The notes below the pieces were generated by a model. The model saw nothing but the letters and a program-made list of their open reading frames with translations, had not been told where the DNA came from and did not search any database. The position numbers were made by a program, and so were the translations under genes. A DNA stretch of 64,000 bases from contig NZ_JAMXSB010000007.1 in NCBI RefSeq assembly GCF_024124665.1, forward strand, positions 248,001 through 312,000, read 5' to 3'. This document shows positions 47,031-54,332 of this stretch, piece by piece (position 1 is the stretch's first letter; the number at the start of each line of letters is the position of its first letter). Origin of the DNA: Pleionea sp. CnH1-48. GTDB lineage: Bacteria; Pseudomonadota; Gammaproteobacteria; Enterobacterales; Kangiellaceae.

Positions 47031-47618
47031 ATGTCGAACAAAATTGTTTTAGCCAGTGGCAACCAAAAGAAAATTCAGGAGCTGCAAGATATTCTTGCTC
47101 CACTAAATTATGAAATCGTTCCTCAAGGTTCATTGAATATCGATGACGCTGTAGAAGATGGATTGTCTTTTGTTGAAAATGCCATCAAGAAGGCTCGTCA
47201 TGCAGCCAAGTTGAGCGGCTTGCCAGCACTTGCCGACGACTCAGGTATCGAAGTCGACGCGATTAATGGTCAGCCTGGTATTTACTCGGCTCGATTTTCT
47301 GGTGACCAGGCGACCGATCAAAAAAACAACGAAAAGCTATTAAGTTTGTTAAAAGACACGCCAGAGGCTGACAGGACAGCACGTTTTCAGTGTGTCATTG
47401 TCTATATGCGACATGCCGAAGATCCCACCCCCATCATCTGTCAGGGCAGTTGGGAAGGCCGCATTCTTAAAGCACCGCAGGGTGATAGTGGCTTCGGCTA
47501 TGATCCTCTGTTCTATGTATCCGAACACCAATGCTCGGCGGCAGAATTGAGTAAAGAGCAAAAGCATGCTCTCAGCCATCGTGGCAAAGCGCTTGCGTTA
47601 CTCAAAGCAGCACTCTAA
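47031..47618 (+). CDS. rdgB: XTP/dITP pyrophosphatase (RdgB/HAM1)
   Basis: A 195-residue enzyme that hydrolyses dITP, XTP and similar nucleotides to the monophosphate, preventing base misincorporation. The motifs are clear: VLASGNQKKIQELQ at the start, ADDSGIEVDAINGQPGIYSAR around residue 66, and GFGYDPLFYV with SHRGKALALL at the end. It lies next to hemW (6 bp), as in many gammaproteobacteria. Confidence 0.96.
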   Translation: MSNKIVLASGNQKKIQELQDILAPLNYEIVPQGSLNIDDAVEDGLSFVENAIKKARHAAKLSGLPALADDSGIEVDAINGQPGIYSARFSGDQATDQKNNEKLLSLLKDTPEADRTARFQCVIVYMRHAEDPTPIICQGSWEGRILKAPQGDSGFGYDPLFYVSEHQCSAAELSKEQKHALSHRGKALALLKAAL

Positions 47619-47624
47619 CAACTT

Positions 47625-48833
47625 ATGCAACACCTGACTCAACTCCCCCCGCTGTCACTGTATGTCCATATTCCTTGGTGTGTACGTAAGTGCCCCTATT
47701 GCGATTTCAACTCTCATGAAAATCGCCAGACTATGGATGAACAAGCCTATATTGATGCCTTGGTCGCCGATCTGACGCAGGAGCTGCCTGCTGTCTGGGG
47801 CCGCCGTTTATCCAGTATCTTTATTGGTGGCGGTACGCCTAGTTTGTTTTCGGCTCAAGCCATTGATTCTCTGCTCAGTCAGATCAGAGCATTAATTCCA
47901 TTCAATGGGGATATCGAAATCACTCTGGAGGCGAATCCGGGTACTGCTGAGGCAGATAAATTTAAAGGCTTCTTCCAGGCAGGGATCAACAGACTTTCAA
48001 TTGGTGTACAAAGCTTCAATGATCAACATCTACATACGTTAGGGCGCATCCATAAAGCGAATGAAGCGCTTAAAGCCATAAAAATGGCGCAAGAGGCCGG
48101 ATTTGAGCGCATTAATGTAGATTTAATGCATGGTTTACCCGAGCAGACACAAGCACAGGCCATGCAAGATCTGGCCACTGCGTTTGATTCTGGCGTCAGT
48201 CATTTGTCTTGGTATCAACTGACCCTTGAGCCCAATACACTGTTTTATCGCCACCCTCCCAAGCTCCCAGCCGACGATGCCTTGAGCGATATTCAAGATG
48301 CCGGAGAAGCCCGTCTAAAAGACGCTGGATTTAATAAATACGAAATCTCAGCCTACGCCAAGGCCCCTTCACTTCAAAGCCGACATAATCTTAACTATTG
48401 GCAATTTGGTGATTATCTGGGTATCGGTGCGGGCGCTCATGGCAAAATCACTTTGCCAGCAGAGCAAAAGATCCGACGCTACAGCAAAAAACGCCACCCC
48501 AAAAGCTATCTCGATGCTAGCCAGCCCTATTTGGACAACCAAAAAACACTCGCGATAGAAGAACTGCCGTTAGAGTTTTTTATGAACACCATGCGTTTGA
48601 CCCAAGGAGTAGATCAACAACTGTTTTTTGAGCGAACAGGGTTAACGCCCGCTCTGATAAACGACAACATAGAGCAAGCAGTCTTCAAAGAACTCTTGGA
48701 TACAACGGAAGGTATTTATCGACCGACCCCATTAGGTCATAAATTTTTAAATGATTTGCTCGAGATGTTTATGCCGGAGAATCTGTCTCCCCGGCTCAGA
48801 CAATCCATTGATGTGCTTAATCTCTCAAATTAG
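47625..48833 (+). CDS. hemW: Radical SAM family heme chaperone HemW
   Basis: A 402-residue protein. The radical SAM motif C-x3-C-x2-C is in VHIPWCVRKCPYCDFNSH near the N-terminus; IFIGGGTPSLFS follows. The C-terminal domain matches HemW. HemW binds heme and probably delivers it to respiratory enzymes; it was long misannotated as HemN. It is the last conserved host gene before the prophage, followed by a hairpin terminator. Confidence 0.94.
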   Translation: MQHLTQLPPLSLYVHIPWCVRKCPYCDFNSHENRQTMDEQAYIDALVADLTQELPAVWGRRLSSIFIGGGTPSLFSAQAIDSLLSQIRALIPFNGDIEITLEANPGTAEADKFKGFFQAGINRLSIGVQSFNDQHLHTLGRIHKANEALKAIKMAQEAGFERINVDLMHGLPEQTQAQAMQDLATAFDSGVSHLSWYQLTLEPNTLFYRHPPKLPADDALSDIQDAGEARLKDAGFNKYEISAYAKAPSLQSRHNLNYWQFGDYLGIGAGAHGKITLPAEQKIRRYSKKRHPKSYLDASQPYLDNQKTLAIEELPLEFFMNTMRLTQGVDQQLFFERTGLTPALINDNIEQAVFKELLDTTEGIYRPTPLGHKFLNDLLEMFMPENLSPRLRQSIDVLNLSN

Positions 48834-48879
48834 GCTTGTAGGTGCTTTTAAGGGCAGTGCCTACTAACATCTTTTAAGC

Positions 48880-48904
48880 GCTCTAGACCTCTAATAGAGC
48901 TTTT
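48880..48904 (+). terminator. Rho-independent terminator of hemW
   Basis: GCTCTA (48880-48885) pairs with TAGAGC (48895-48900) around a nine-base loop and is followed by TTTT (48901-48904). It lies 46 bp after the hemW stop. Confidence 0.75.
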
Positions 48905-49104
48905 ATAGCCACGAGATCCCTAACGCTTCTTTGCGATTCTACAAACTCCACCACCAATAATCAACAAAACGTTTCATTTCGAAAACAACACCACTTAAAC
49001 ACCAAAACTGGCTCAAAATACAAACTTAACTACTGATCAATATTTAAACTTTATTGCAGTACAATACCAAATGTTTTTCTCTGAAAATCCCAAAACTACC
49101 TCTT

Positions 49105-49132
49105 TTGACACTTTACTAAAAAAGCTTATATC
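49105..49132 (+). promoter_or_regulatory. Sigma-70 promoter candidate for the phage RNA polymerase gene
   Basis: A perfect -35 box TTGACA (49105-49110) is 16 bp from TATATC (49127-49132). Transcription would start about 225 bp upstream of the RNA polymerase ATG, leaving a long leader. Confidence 0.5.
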
Positions 49133-49149
49133 TAGTACGTAAATACTAC

Positions 49150-49179
49150 TTGCATAACTGGTCCAACCATTTATATAAT
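49150..49179 (+). promoter_or_regulatory. Second sigma-70 promoter candidate for the RNA polymerase gene
   Basis: TTGCAT (49150-49155) and a perfect TATAAT (49174-49179) are separated by 18 bp. It lies just downstream of the first candidate. Either could let host RNA polymerase express the phage enzyme. Confidence 0.45.
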
Positions 49180-49362
49180 CTCGCACAAGGATATCATAAA
49201 CGGATTTTGTGACGTCCTTCCTTGCTAAGAAGATAATAATAATTTACGGAACATTTACAAAAATTTCTCATGGAATTGAGGAAATATTTCATAGCTTAGT
49301 TGTTAAGCAGTTATCGGGGGCATTCAGCTCATCATAAACAACATAAAGGTTAAAAGTCGTAT

Positions 49363-51762
49363 ATGGATAAACTACGAGCGTTTCAAATTAAAATTGAAGA
49401 ACAAGGGCGTGATCTAGGTCATGCACGTTATGATAAACAAATCACAAAAGCACAAAAAAAAGGAAGAGAAGACCAAACAACATACGGACGTAAAAAGTTA
49501 GCAGAAGCATTCCCAGAGCTAACTGAGGGTTTTACATTGGCACTAGAAAGTAAGACAAGGCCCTCTATCCCTGTAAAGTTGGTTAAAGGCTTCGTTGATC
49601 CAGAAACATTATCATTTCTAACACTCAAAAGAATCATGGCCCGCTTAACGTCTGCCAGAAGTATGACTAGCGTTGCTATGCGTATTGGTGAAGCTATTGA
49701 ATTAGAGGTGTTATGGAACTCATTAAATGAAGAAGCACAAAAACACTATGAAAGTATCATGCGGAAAGATAAAGGAGCAAACGAAAGAGAGCGAACACAA
49801 ACACTCAATTATGTAAACAAAGAACACGGTGAACTCCACAAAAGTTGGGAGGATGATCAAAAACTTAAAGTAGGCTTATTCTGTATCGATACTTTACTTG
49901 TACATAGCGATTGGCTTGAAGTTATCCCACCACAAAAAAAAGGAGGTCATAAAGCGCTAGCTCCAACCGCATCTATGAGGAAATGGATTGAAGAAAACAA
50001 GGCGAAATATCGAGATTTATCACCAATGTATTTACCAATGATAACTAAACCCAGAGACTGGAACATTCGAAATATTAAATCAGGATGTTATCTAACAGAT
50101 GCTCAAGAAAGCTTACCGTTAATTAAACGACAAATCCCAGAGCAAAGAGATTTAGTTTACAAAAAGAATCCTGAGAAAGTCTTTAAGGCTCTTAATCTTA
50201 TCCAAAGCACAGCCTGGAGAATCAGAAAGCCAGTTTTAGATTTGCTTAATACGATGATTGATAAAAAGGATGAGTTAGGTTTACCACCAAAAAAGTTTGT
50301 ACCGCAAAAAGACATCAAAATTTCGGATGAAATGAACTACTGGAAAAAGAAGGAAGTTGATAAGAAAAATAAAGCGTATGAAAGTCTAAGAGTTAATATG
50401 GCTACCAATTTGCAAACAGCAGAGCAATTTAAAGACTTTGAGAAAATCTATATTCCATATCAACTAGATTCTCGTGGGCGTGTCTACGCGGTTCCAAGTC
50501 TAAACCCTCAAGGTCAGGACTATATCAAAGCCTTGCTTGAATTTTCAGAGCCAAAACCATTAGGTAAACATGGACTTTTCTGGCTACACCTTCACGCGGC
50601 TGGTTGTTTTGGAATAGATAAAGTAAGTTTTCGAGAACGTTACTACTGGGTTAATGACAATATAGAAGAAATCCTTATGTCTGCGGACGATCCAATTAAA
50701 AACCTTTTTTGGACAAAAGCTGATAAGCCGTTTTTATTTTATGCTGTGTGTTTAGAGCTTAAGGGTTATGTTGAGCAAGGCGATGACTACCAATCAAGAA
50801 TGCCTATTGCTTTTGATGGCACGTGTTCTGGACTACAACATCTTGGAGCTGCTTTTAGATGCTCTGACACAGCAAAGTCTGTAAATTTGTTACCACCTAA
50901 TGAAGTAGAAGACAGTCCCGAAGACGTTTATCAAGAGGTATCTGATATTGTAACGGACATACTTTTAAAAAATGATGATGTCTTTGCGAAAACTTGGCTA
51001 GACTACGCAAACGGACGTTTATCAAGAAGTGACTTAAAAACATGTGTAATGACATATTCCTACGGCTCTAAGGCATCAGGATTTCAAGATCAATTATATA
51101 CTGGAGTTATTAAACCAGCACTTGAAGAAGGTAACTTCAAACTTCCTGATGGTGATAAGTACGGTCACAAGTGTGCTCGTTACTTAGCCGAAATTGTAGA
51201 GTTTGTTATAAAGAATAAAGTTGTAAAAGCAGAAGAAGCTATGAACTGGATGCAGGACAGTGCAGGATTAATTGCATCGAACAACAAGCCTATTAAATGG
51301 ACTACACCACTTGATTTCCCGGTGCTTCAACTGTATCCGAAAACTGAGTTAAAAACTATTAACACCAGATTATCTGGAGGACGTTATCAAATTAGCTATA
51401 GGAAAGAGCTTGATAAAATCAACACGCGAAAGATGCGAAATGCTATCAGCCCTAACGTTGTTCACTCATTAGATAGTACCCACTTAATGATGACCGTTTT
51501 AGAAGCTAACAAAGAATATGGATTAACAGATTTTTGTTTGATTCATGATTCTTTTGGGGTTCATGCAGGTGACTCTCAGGAGTTTTTCATACTTATCAGA
51601 AAAACATTCATTGATTTATATGAACAACCTATTTTTGAGAAGTTAAAACTAGAGTTTGATGCTCAAATGACACCTTCTAAAAGAAAGAAAGCACCGCTTT
51701 TACCAGCGTGTGGTGACTTTGACTTGAATGAAGTTAAGGAGGCGCTATACGCATTTAGTTAA
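49363..51762 (+). CDS. Phage single-subunit DNA-directed RNA polymerase (T7-like)
   Basis: A 799-residue enzyme (T7 RNAP: 883). All catalytic landmarks known from T7 RNAP are present: DSRGRVYAV with Asp369, motif A DGTCSGLQHLGAAFR with catalytic Asp485 (T7 D537), motif B KTCVMTYSYGSKASGF with Lys559 and Tyr567 at the same spacing as T7 K631/Y639, and motif C HDSFGVHAG with Asp729 (T7 D812). The N-terminal domain is somewhat shorter than T7. It appears functional: the frame is intact and the motifs are complete. It reads toward the other phage genes, which are on the opposite strand. Two sigma-70-like promoters precede it. Ribosome-binding site is weak. Confidence 0.96.
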   Translation: MDKLRAFQIKIEEQGRDLGHARYDKQITKAQKKGREDQTTYGRKKLAEAFPELTEGFTLALESKTRPSIPVKLVKGFVDPETLSFLTLKRIMARLTSARSMTSVAMRIGEAIELEVLWNSLNEEAQKHYESIMRKDKGANERERTQTLNYVNKEHGELHKSWEDDQKLKVGLFCIDTLLVHSDWLEVIPPQKKGGHKALAPTASMRKWIEENKAKYRDLSPMYLPMITKPRDWNIRNIKSGCYLTDAQESLPLIKRQIPEQRDLVYKKNPEKVFKALNLIQSTAWRIRKPVLDLLNTMIDKKDELGLPPKKFVPQKDIKISDEMNYWKKKEVDKKNKAYESLRVNMATNLQTAEQFKDFEKIYIPYQLDSRGRVYAVPSLNPQGQDYIKALLEFSEPKPLGKHGLFWLHLHAAGCFGIDKVSFRERYYWVNDNIEEILMSADDPIKNLFWTKADKPFLFYAVCLELKGYVEQGDDYQSRMPIAFDGTCSGLQHLGAAFRCSDTAKSVNLLPPNEVEDSPEDVYQEVSDIVTDILLKNDDVFAKTWLDYANGRLSRSDLKTCVMTYSYGSKASGFQDQLYTGVIKPALEEGNFKLPDGDKYGHKCARYLAEIVEFVIKNKVVKAEEAMNWMQDSAGLIASNNKPIKWTTPLDFPVLQLYPKTELKTINTRLSGGRYQISYRKELDKINTRKMRNAISPNVVHSLDSTHLMMTVLEANKEYGLTDFCLIHDSFGVHAGDSQEFFILIRKTFIDLYEQPIFEKLKLEFDAQMTPSKRKKAPLLPACGDFDLNEVKEALYAFS

Positions 51763-51770
51763 ACAAGAAA

Positions 51771-51821
51771 AATGCCCTCACTCGAATCGGGCATTCTATC
51801 AGAGTGTCATTTGAGTGAGGG
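51771..51821. terminator. Competing hairpins after the RNA polymerase gene
   Basis: Nine bases after the stop, AATGCCC (51771-51777) can pair with GGGCATT (51789-51795). Overlapping this, CCCTCACTC (51775-51783) can pair with GAGTGAGGG (51813-51821). The two stems cannot both form. No T run follows closely. It may be a terminator or a processing site at the end of the gene. Confidence 0.45.
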
Positions 51822-51976
51822 GTAGGGAAGAAAGTATAAACAAAAATCTCTTTTTGTCCTTACTTACAGTACACTAATAAGCTTAATAACTCAGACATAG
51901 CACGAGATGAATTAGCACTATATCCAACTTGAATGTAGTACAACTTTTAACTAATTCAAGCTATTTGGCACATCGT

Positions 51977-52339
51977 TCACAAAGAATCTTGCCAAGCTTT
52001 CATTGTCTTTGTAAGTTCAGCAGATAGTCTTGAAAACTCACTTCCTAAACCTATACGTTGACTTGCAGAGTTTTTATCTCCACTCAAAGCCACTTCTAAG
52101 ATTGAACCAGCCTCTTTGTGAAAGTCTGCATGCAAATTAACAACAGTACTATAATAACTTGAACTCTTCGCTTGGGGATCTATCCGCCCATGTAACCATT
52201 TGCCAAATGAACAATTGTTATCTTGCTTAACTTTAGCGGGTGTTGATTCGCATTTACCTGTATCAATAGCATTGCGCAGCTTATTTTTCCATTGGCCGTG
52301 AGCTGCTATCGCTTTACTTATCTCATCGTATGTACTCAT
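51977..52339 (-). CDS. Free-standing CZB (chemoreceptor zinc-binding) domain protein
   Basis: A 120-residue cytoplasmic protein that is almost entirely one CZB domain (PF13682). The 3His-1Cys zinc signature is visible: His14 in AAHGQWKNKL, Cys43 in NNCSFGKWLHG, then the two His of NLHADFHKEAG. CZB domains regulate chemoreceptors and diguanylate cyclases by binding zinc. They are normally fused to such partners; here it is alone in a phage region, between the RNA polymerase gene and the lysozyme gene. A role in host signalling during lysogeny is possible but unproven. Confidence 0.85.
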   Translation of the reverse strand: MSTYDEISKAIAAHGQWKNKLRNAIDTGKCESTPAKVKQDNNCSFGKWLHGRIDPQAKSSSYYSTVVNLHADFHKEAGSILEVALSGDKNSASQRIGLGSEFSRLSAELTKTMKAWQDSL

Positions 52340-52402
52340 AGAAATCTCTCTAAGTAAAAATAAATGTAAGAATAGAACATAATTTTCATGCCTACCAAAA
52401 TC

Positions 52403-52834
52403 TCAGAAGGAGCTTAAAAACAACGCCCGAACATCAATACAGGGGCAATCCTTACCCTTATCTAAATCTCTGTGTCCTAGAATCTCCTGAATCGGAAAGC
52501 GTAGCCTTAAGTCACCATAGAGCTTCTTCAAGGTCTCATACTGTGCGAGCGTGTAATTGGCGTCTGGCTTGCCGTTCTCATCAAGCCCACCTATGAGACA
52601 CACACCGATAGTTTGAGCGTTATAGCCCCGAACGTGAGCGCCTTGATATTGTAAGGAGCGCCCAGACTCTAAGGAACCATCACGATTAATCACGAAATGA
52701 TAGCCAATGTCAGACCATCCCCGTTCCTCTGTGTGCCATCTTTTGATTATCTTAGCGTTTACCTTCATGCTTGGCTTTGTGGCGCTACAGTGGACCACAA
52801 GGCCGTATACGTTTAATTTATTTAGTTTTCTCAT
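52403..52834 (-). CDS. T7-lysozyme-like N-acetylmuramoyl-L-alanine amidase
   Basis: A 143-residue zinc amidase that splits peptidoglycan between muramic acid and L-Ala. It matches T7 gp3.5 along its length: VVHCSATKPSMKV at residue 15, WSDIGYHFVINRDG, GYNAQTIGVCLIGG, and LGHRDLDKGKDCPC; zinc ligands are the His of VVHCS, the His of GHRDL and a Cys of DCPC. T7 lysozyme also inhibits its cognate RNA polymerase; the same pairing could exist here with the polymerase 0.6 kb away. It lacks a signal peptide, so it needs a holin. A stem-loop lies upstream between it and the next gene. Confidence 0.93.
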   Translation of the reverse strand: MRKLNKLNVYGLVVHCSATKPSMKVNAKIIKRWHTEERGWSDIGYHFVINRDGSLESGRSLQYQGAHVRGYNAQTIGVCLIGGLDENGKPDANYTLAQYETLKKLYGDLRLRFPIQEILGHRDLDKGKDCPCIDVRALFLSSF

Positions 52835-52880
52835 GTCTTTTCATTTTCCTTAATGAATTGTTTCGTTTGATTGTTAAATT

Positions 52881-52903
52881 TGAAAGGGGCTTAGGACAGC
52901 CCC
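52881..52903 (-). terminator. Stem-loop terminator upstream of the lysozyme gene
   Basis: On the minus strand GGGGCT pairs with AGCCCC around a six-base loop and is followed by TTTC. It is about 60 bp downstream of the 171-residue unknown gene and so would end that transcript before the lysozyme gene. Confidence 0.55.
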
Positions 52904-52964
52904 GAGAATAGACTTATATAAAATTACATTGGGGAGTTAGAGCAAACTTGGTGGAATTCAAGTT

Positions 52965-53480
52965 TTACGCTGCCACTCTAAAGACAGCTTGAGGCTTTTT
53001 TCTTATATTCTCCTTTTGTAAGCTCCAGTAAATCTCTTGATAATGATTGTGCTTAAAGCGGCCTCCAACGTCGGTATTTCGAATCGCATCGACCATTAGA
53101 ATTGTTGGTCTTGATGTTAACCCTCGAAACTTCCTATAGACCTGTAAGCAAATCAAGCCATTCAAAAGCAAAGTTTCATTGCTTTGAGGTAATGTCTTTA
53201 AGTTTATCTTTGGTGTTAGTGTTTTGCTTTTTATGAAGAACTGAGATACACCATTATCAATGAACTCCTTTAGCTTGCTTAAAGGGACCTCTTTTCTTAC
53301 GTTTGAATAACCTCCAAACACCAAATCTTTCTGAAAGTAGCTCGCAATCAATCCATAAGGACCATACTCACTTGGTAAGTTGGCTTTGAGATAAGCTGTT
53401 AAACTACCTTCATCAACACTTAATTCATATTCTTTAGTTGTGCCAACACGACACCACTCACTTTCCGTATAAAGTTTCAT
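52965..53480 (-). CDS. Unknown phage-region protein
   Basis: A 171-residue protein without a signal peptide or TM segment. It begins MKLYTESEWCRVGTTKEYEL and has many Lys in its second half; the end (KHNHYQEIYWSLQKENIRKKPQAVF) is basic. No family recognised. It stands between the lysozyme gene and the putative small membrane protein, with an AT-rich upstream gap. Composition and codon use are like the rest of the prophage. Confidence 0.6.
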   Translation of the reverse strand: MKLYTESEWCRVGTTKEYELSVDEGSLTAYLKANLPSEYGPYGLIASYFQKDLVFGGYSNVRKEVPLSKLKEFIDNGVSQFFIKSKTLTPKINLKTLPQSNETLLLNGLICLQVYRKFRGLTSRPTILMVDAIRNTDVGGRFKHNHYQEIYWSLQKENIRKKPQAVFRVAA

Positions 53481-53608
53481 GACGAAATACCTTTTAGTTT
53501 TAATTTAAAGTGAGCAATTCCGTTTGCTCAAAGTTATCTAGGGGATATAAGCCATCCCTTGCTTAACAGAAAAATCAATTTTAGAAATAACGACTTATTG
53601 AAGGCTAG

Positions 53609-53854
53609 TCAACAATCCCCCTTACTTTTACAGCCCTCTAAGTAACATTTAACTTTGTTAAAGTCAGTTTCTTTGAGTGTATTAACAGCAATAACAGTCA
53701 CCAATGATACCACTCTCAAGACTACAACCAAGCACTTTAATATAGCACCAGAATTTTCTGAATCATTAACGTATATCCAAACAGTGCTGTTTTTTTGGCT
53801 TATTAACAACTCTCTATTCCGAGGCAACCCTATGCTGATTCTGGTTCTTGACAT
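53609..53854 (-). CDS. Possible small membrane protein (81 residues)
   Basis: A short frame with AGAGG about ten bases upstream of its ATG. One hydrophobic segment lies near residues 40-57 (LVVVLRVVSLVTVIAV), and the end has three Cys within twelve residues (CYLEGCKSKGDC). An overlapping frame on the other strand has no comparable start signal. It is probably real but cannot be named. It is the only gene candidate in the otherwise empty 510-bp stretch between the 171-residue gene and the membrane protein next to the RHS gene. Confidence 0.35.
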   Translation of the reverse strand: MSRTRISIGLPRNRELLISQKNSTVWIYVNDSENSGAILKCLVVVLRVVSLVTVIAVNTLKETDFNKVKCYLEGCKSKGDC

Positions 53855-53990
53855 CCTTCTTAATCCTCTTAACTCGTTACTTTGCGAGCCACACTGTACC
53901 GCCCCATTCTCTTGAACATACTATACGGGGGCATGATACCTTTCCGAAAACATTTAAAAAGAGCGCAATCCATACGCCCGAAGTGTATAT

Positions 53991-54329
53991 TTATACTTGT
54001 CTTTCAATATACCCTCTAAAATAAATAAAGCCCAATGCAAACCACAAGATGGAGAGTGGAAGAATAGCCTTGACACCAATAGCTATAGCTGCAATCGAAA
54101 TTGAAAGGACTATCAATAATATTTGACATATCTTCTTTTTATTTTCCTGAAAAGCAAGAATAACTCCAAAAGAAAAATATATTAAAGACACACTCATCAT
54201 ACTATAGGAAGTTAAAAGATAGTCCGCGACTCTCTTAATTTGAACCTCATTTAAATGAATTAATGTAATTAAAGCGAAAAGACTAACGAAAGAATAATGC
54301 ACCCAACGAACTAATCTTAAGTTATTCAT
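53991..54329 (-). CDS. Small multi-spanning membrane protein, candidate immunity partner of the RHS protein
   Basis: A 112-residue protein with about four hydrophobic segments (roughly residues 10-27, 40-60, 68-83 and 87-104; for example SFVSLFALITLIHL and AILPLSILWFALGFIYF). It begins three bases after the stop of the RHS gene on the same strand, so translation is almost certainly coupled. In polymorphic toxin systems the immunity gene sits directly after the toxin tip, and membrane-acting toxins have membrane immunity proteins. This is inference from position and topology; no family match is known to me. Confidence 0.6.
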   Translation of the reverse strand: MNNLRLVRWVHYSFVSLFALITLIHLNEVQIKRVADYLLTSYSMMSVSLIYFSFGVILAFQENKKKICQILLIVLSISIAAIAIGVKAILPLSILWFALGFIYFRGYIERQV

Positions 54330-54332
54330 AAA

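Larger units (their letters stand above)
48834..49362. other. Host/prophage junction region
   Basis: About 530 bp without a gene. The first 70 bp contain the hemW terminator; AT content then rises, and two sigma-70-like promoters for the RNA polymerase gene appear. The left prophage boundary should be in this stretch, but I could not find an attachment repeat because the right end is outside the window. No tRNA is present. Confidence 0.55.

Noticed and set aside
48834-49362. tRNA or integrase at the prophage edge
   Set aside because: No cloverleaf and no tyrosine or serine recombinase motif was found in this gap or elsewhere in the window.
53655-53915. 86-codon plus-strand frame opposite the small 81-residue gene
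   Set aside because: It overlaps the better-supported minus-strand frame and has no good ribosome-binding site.
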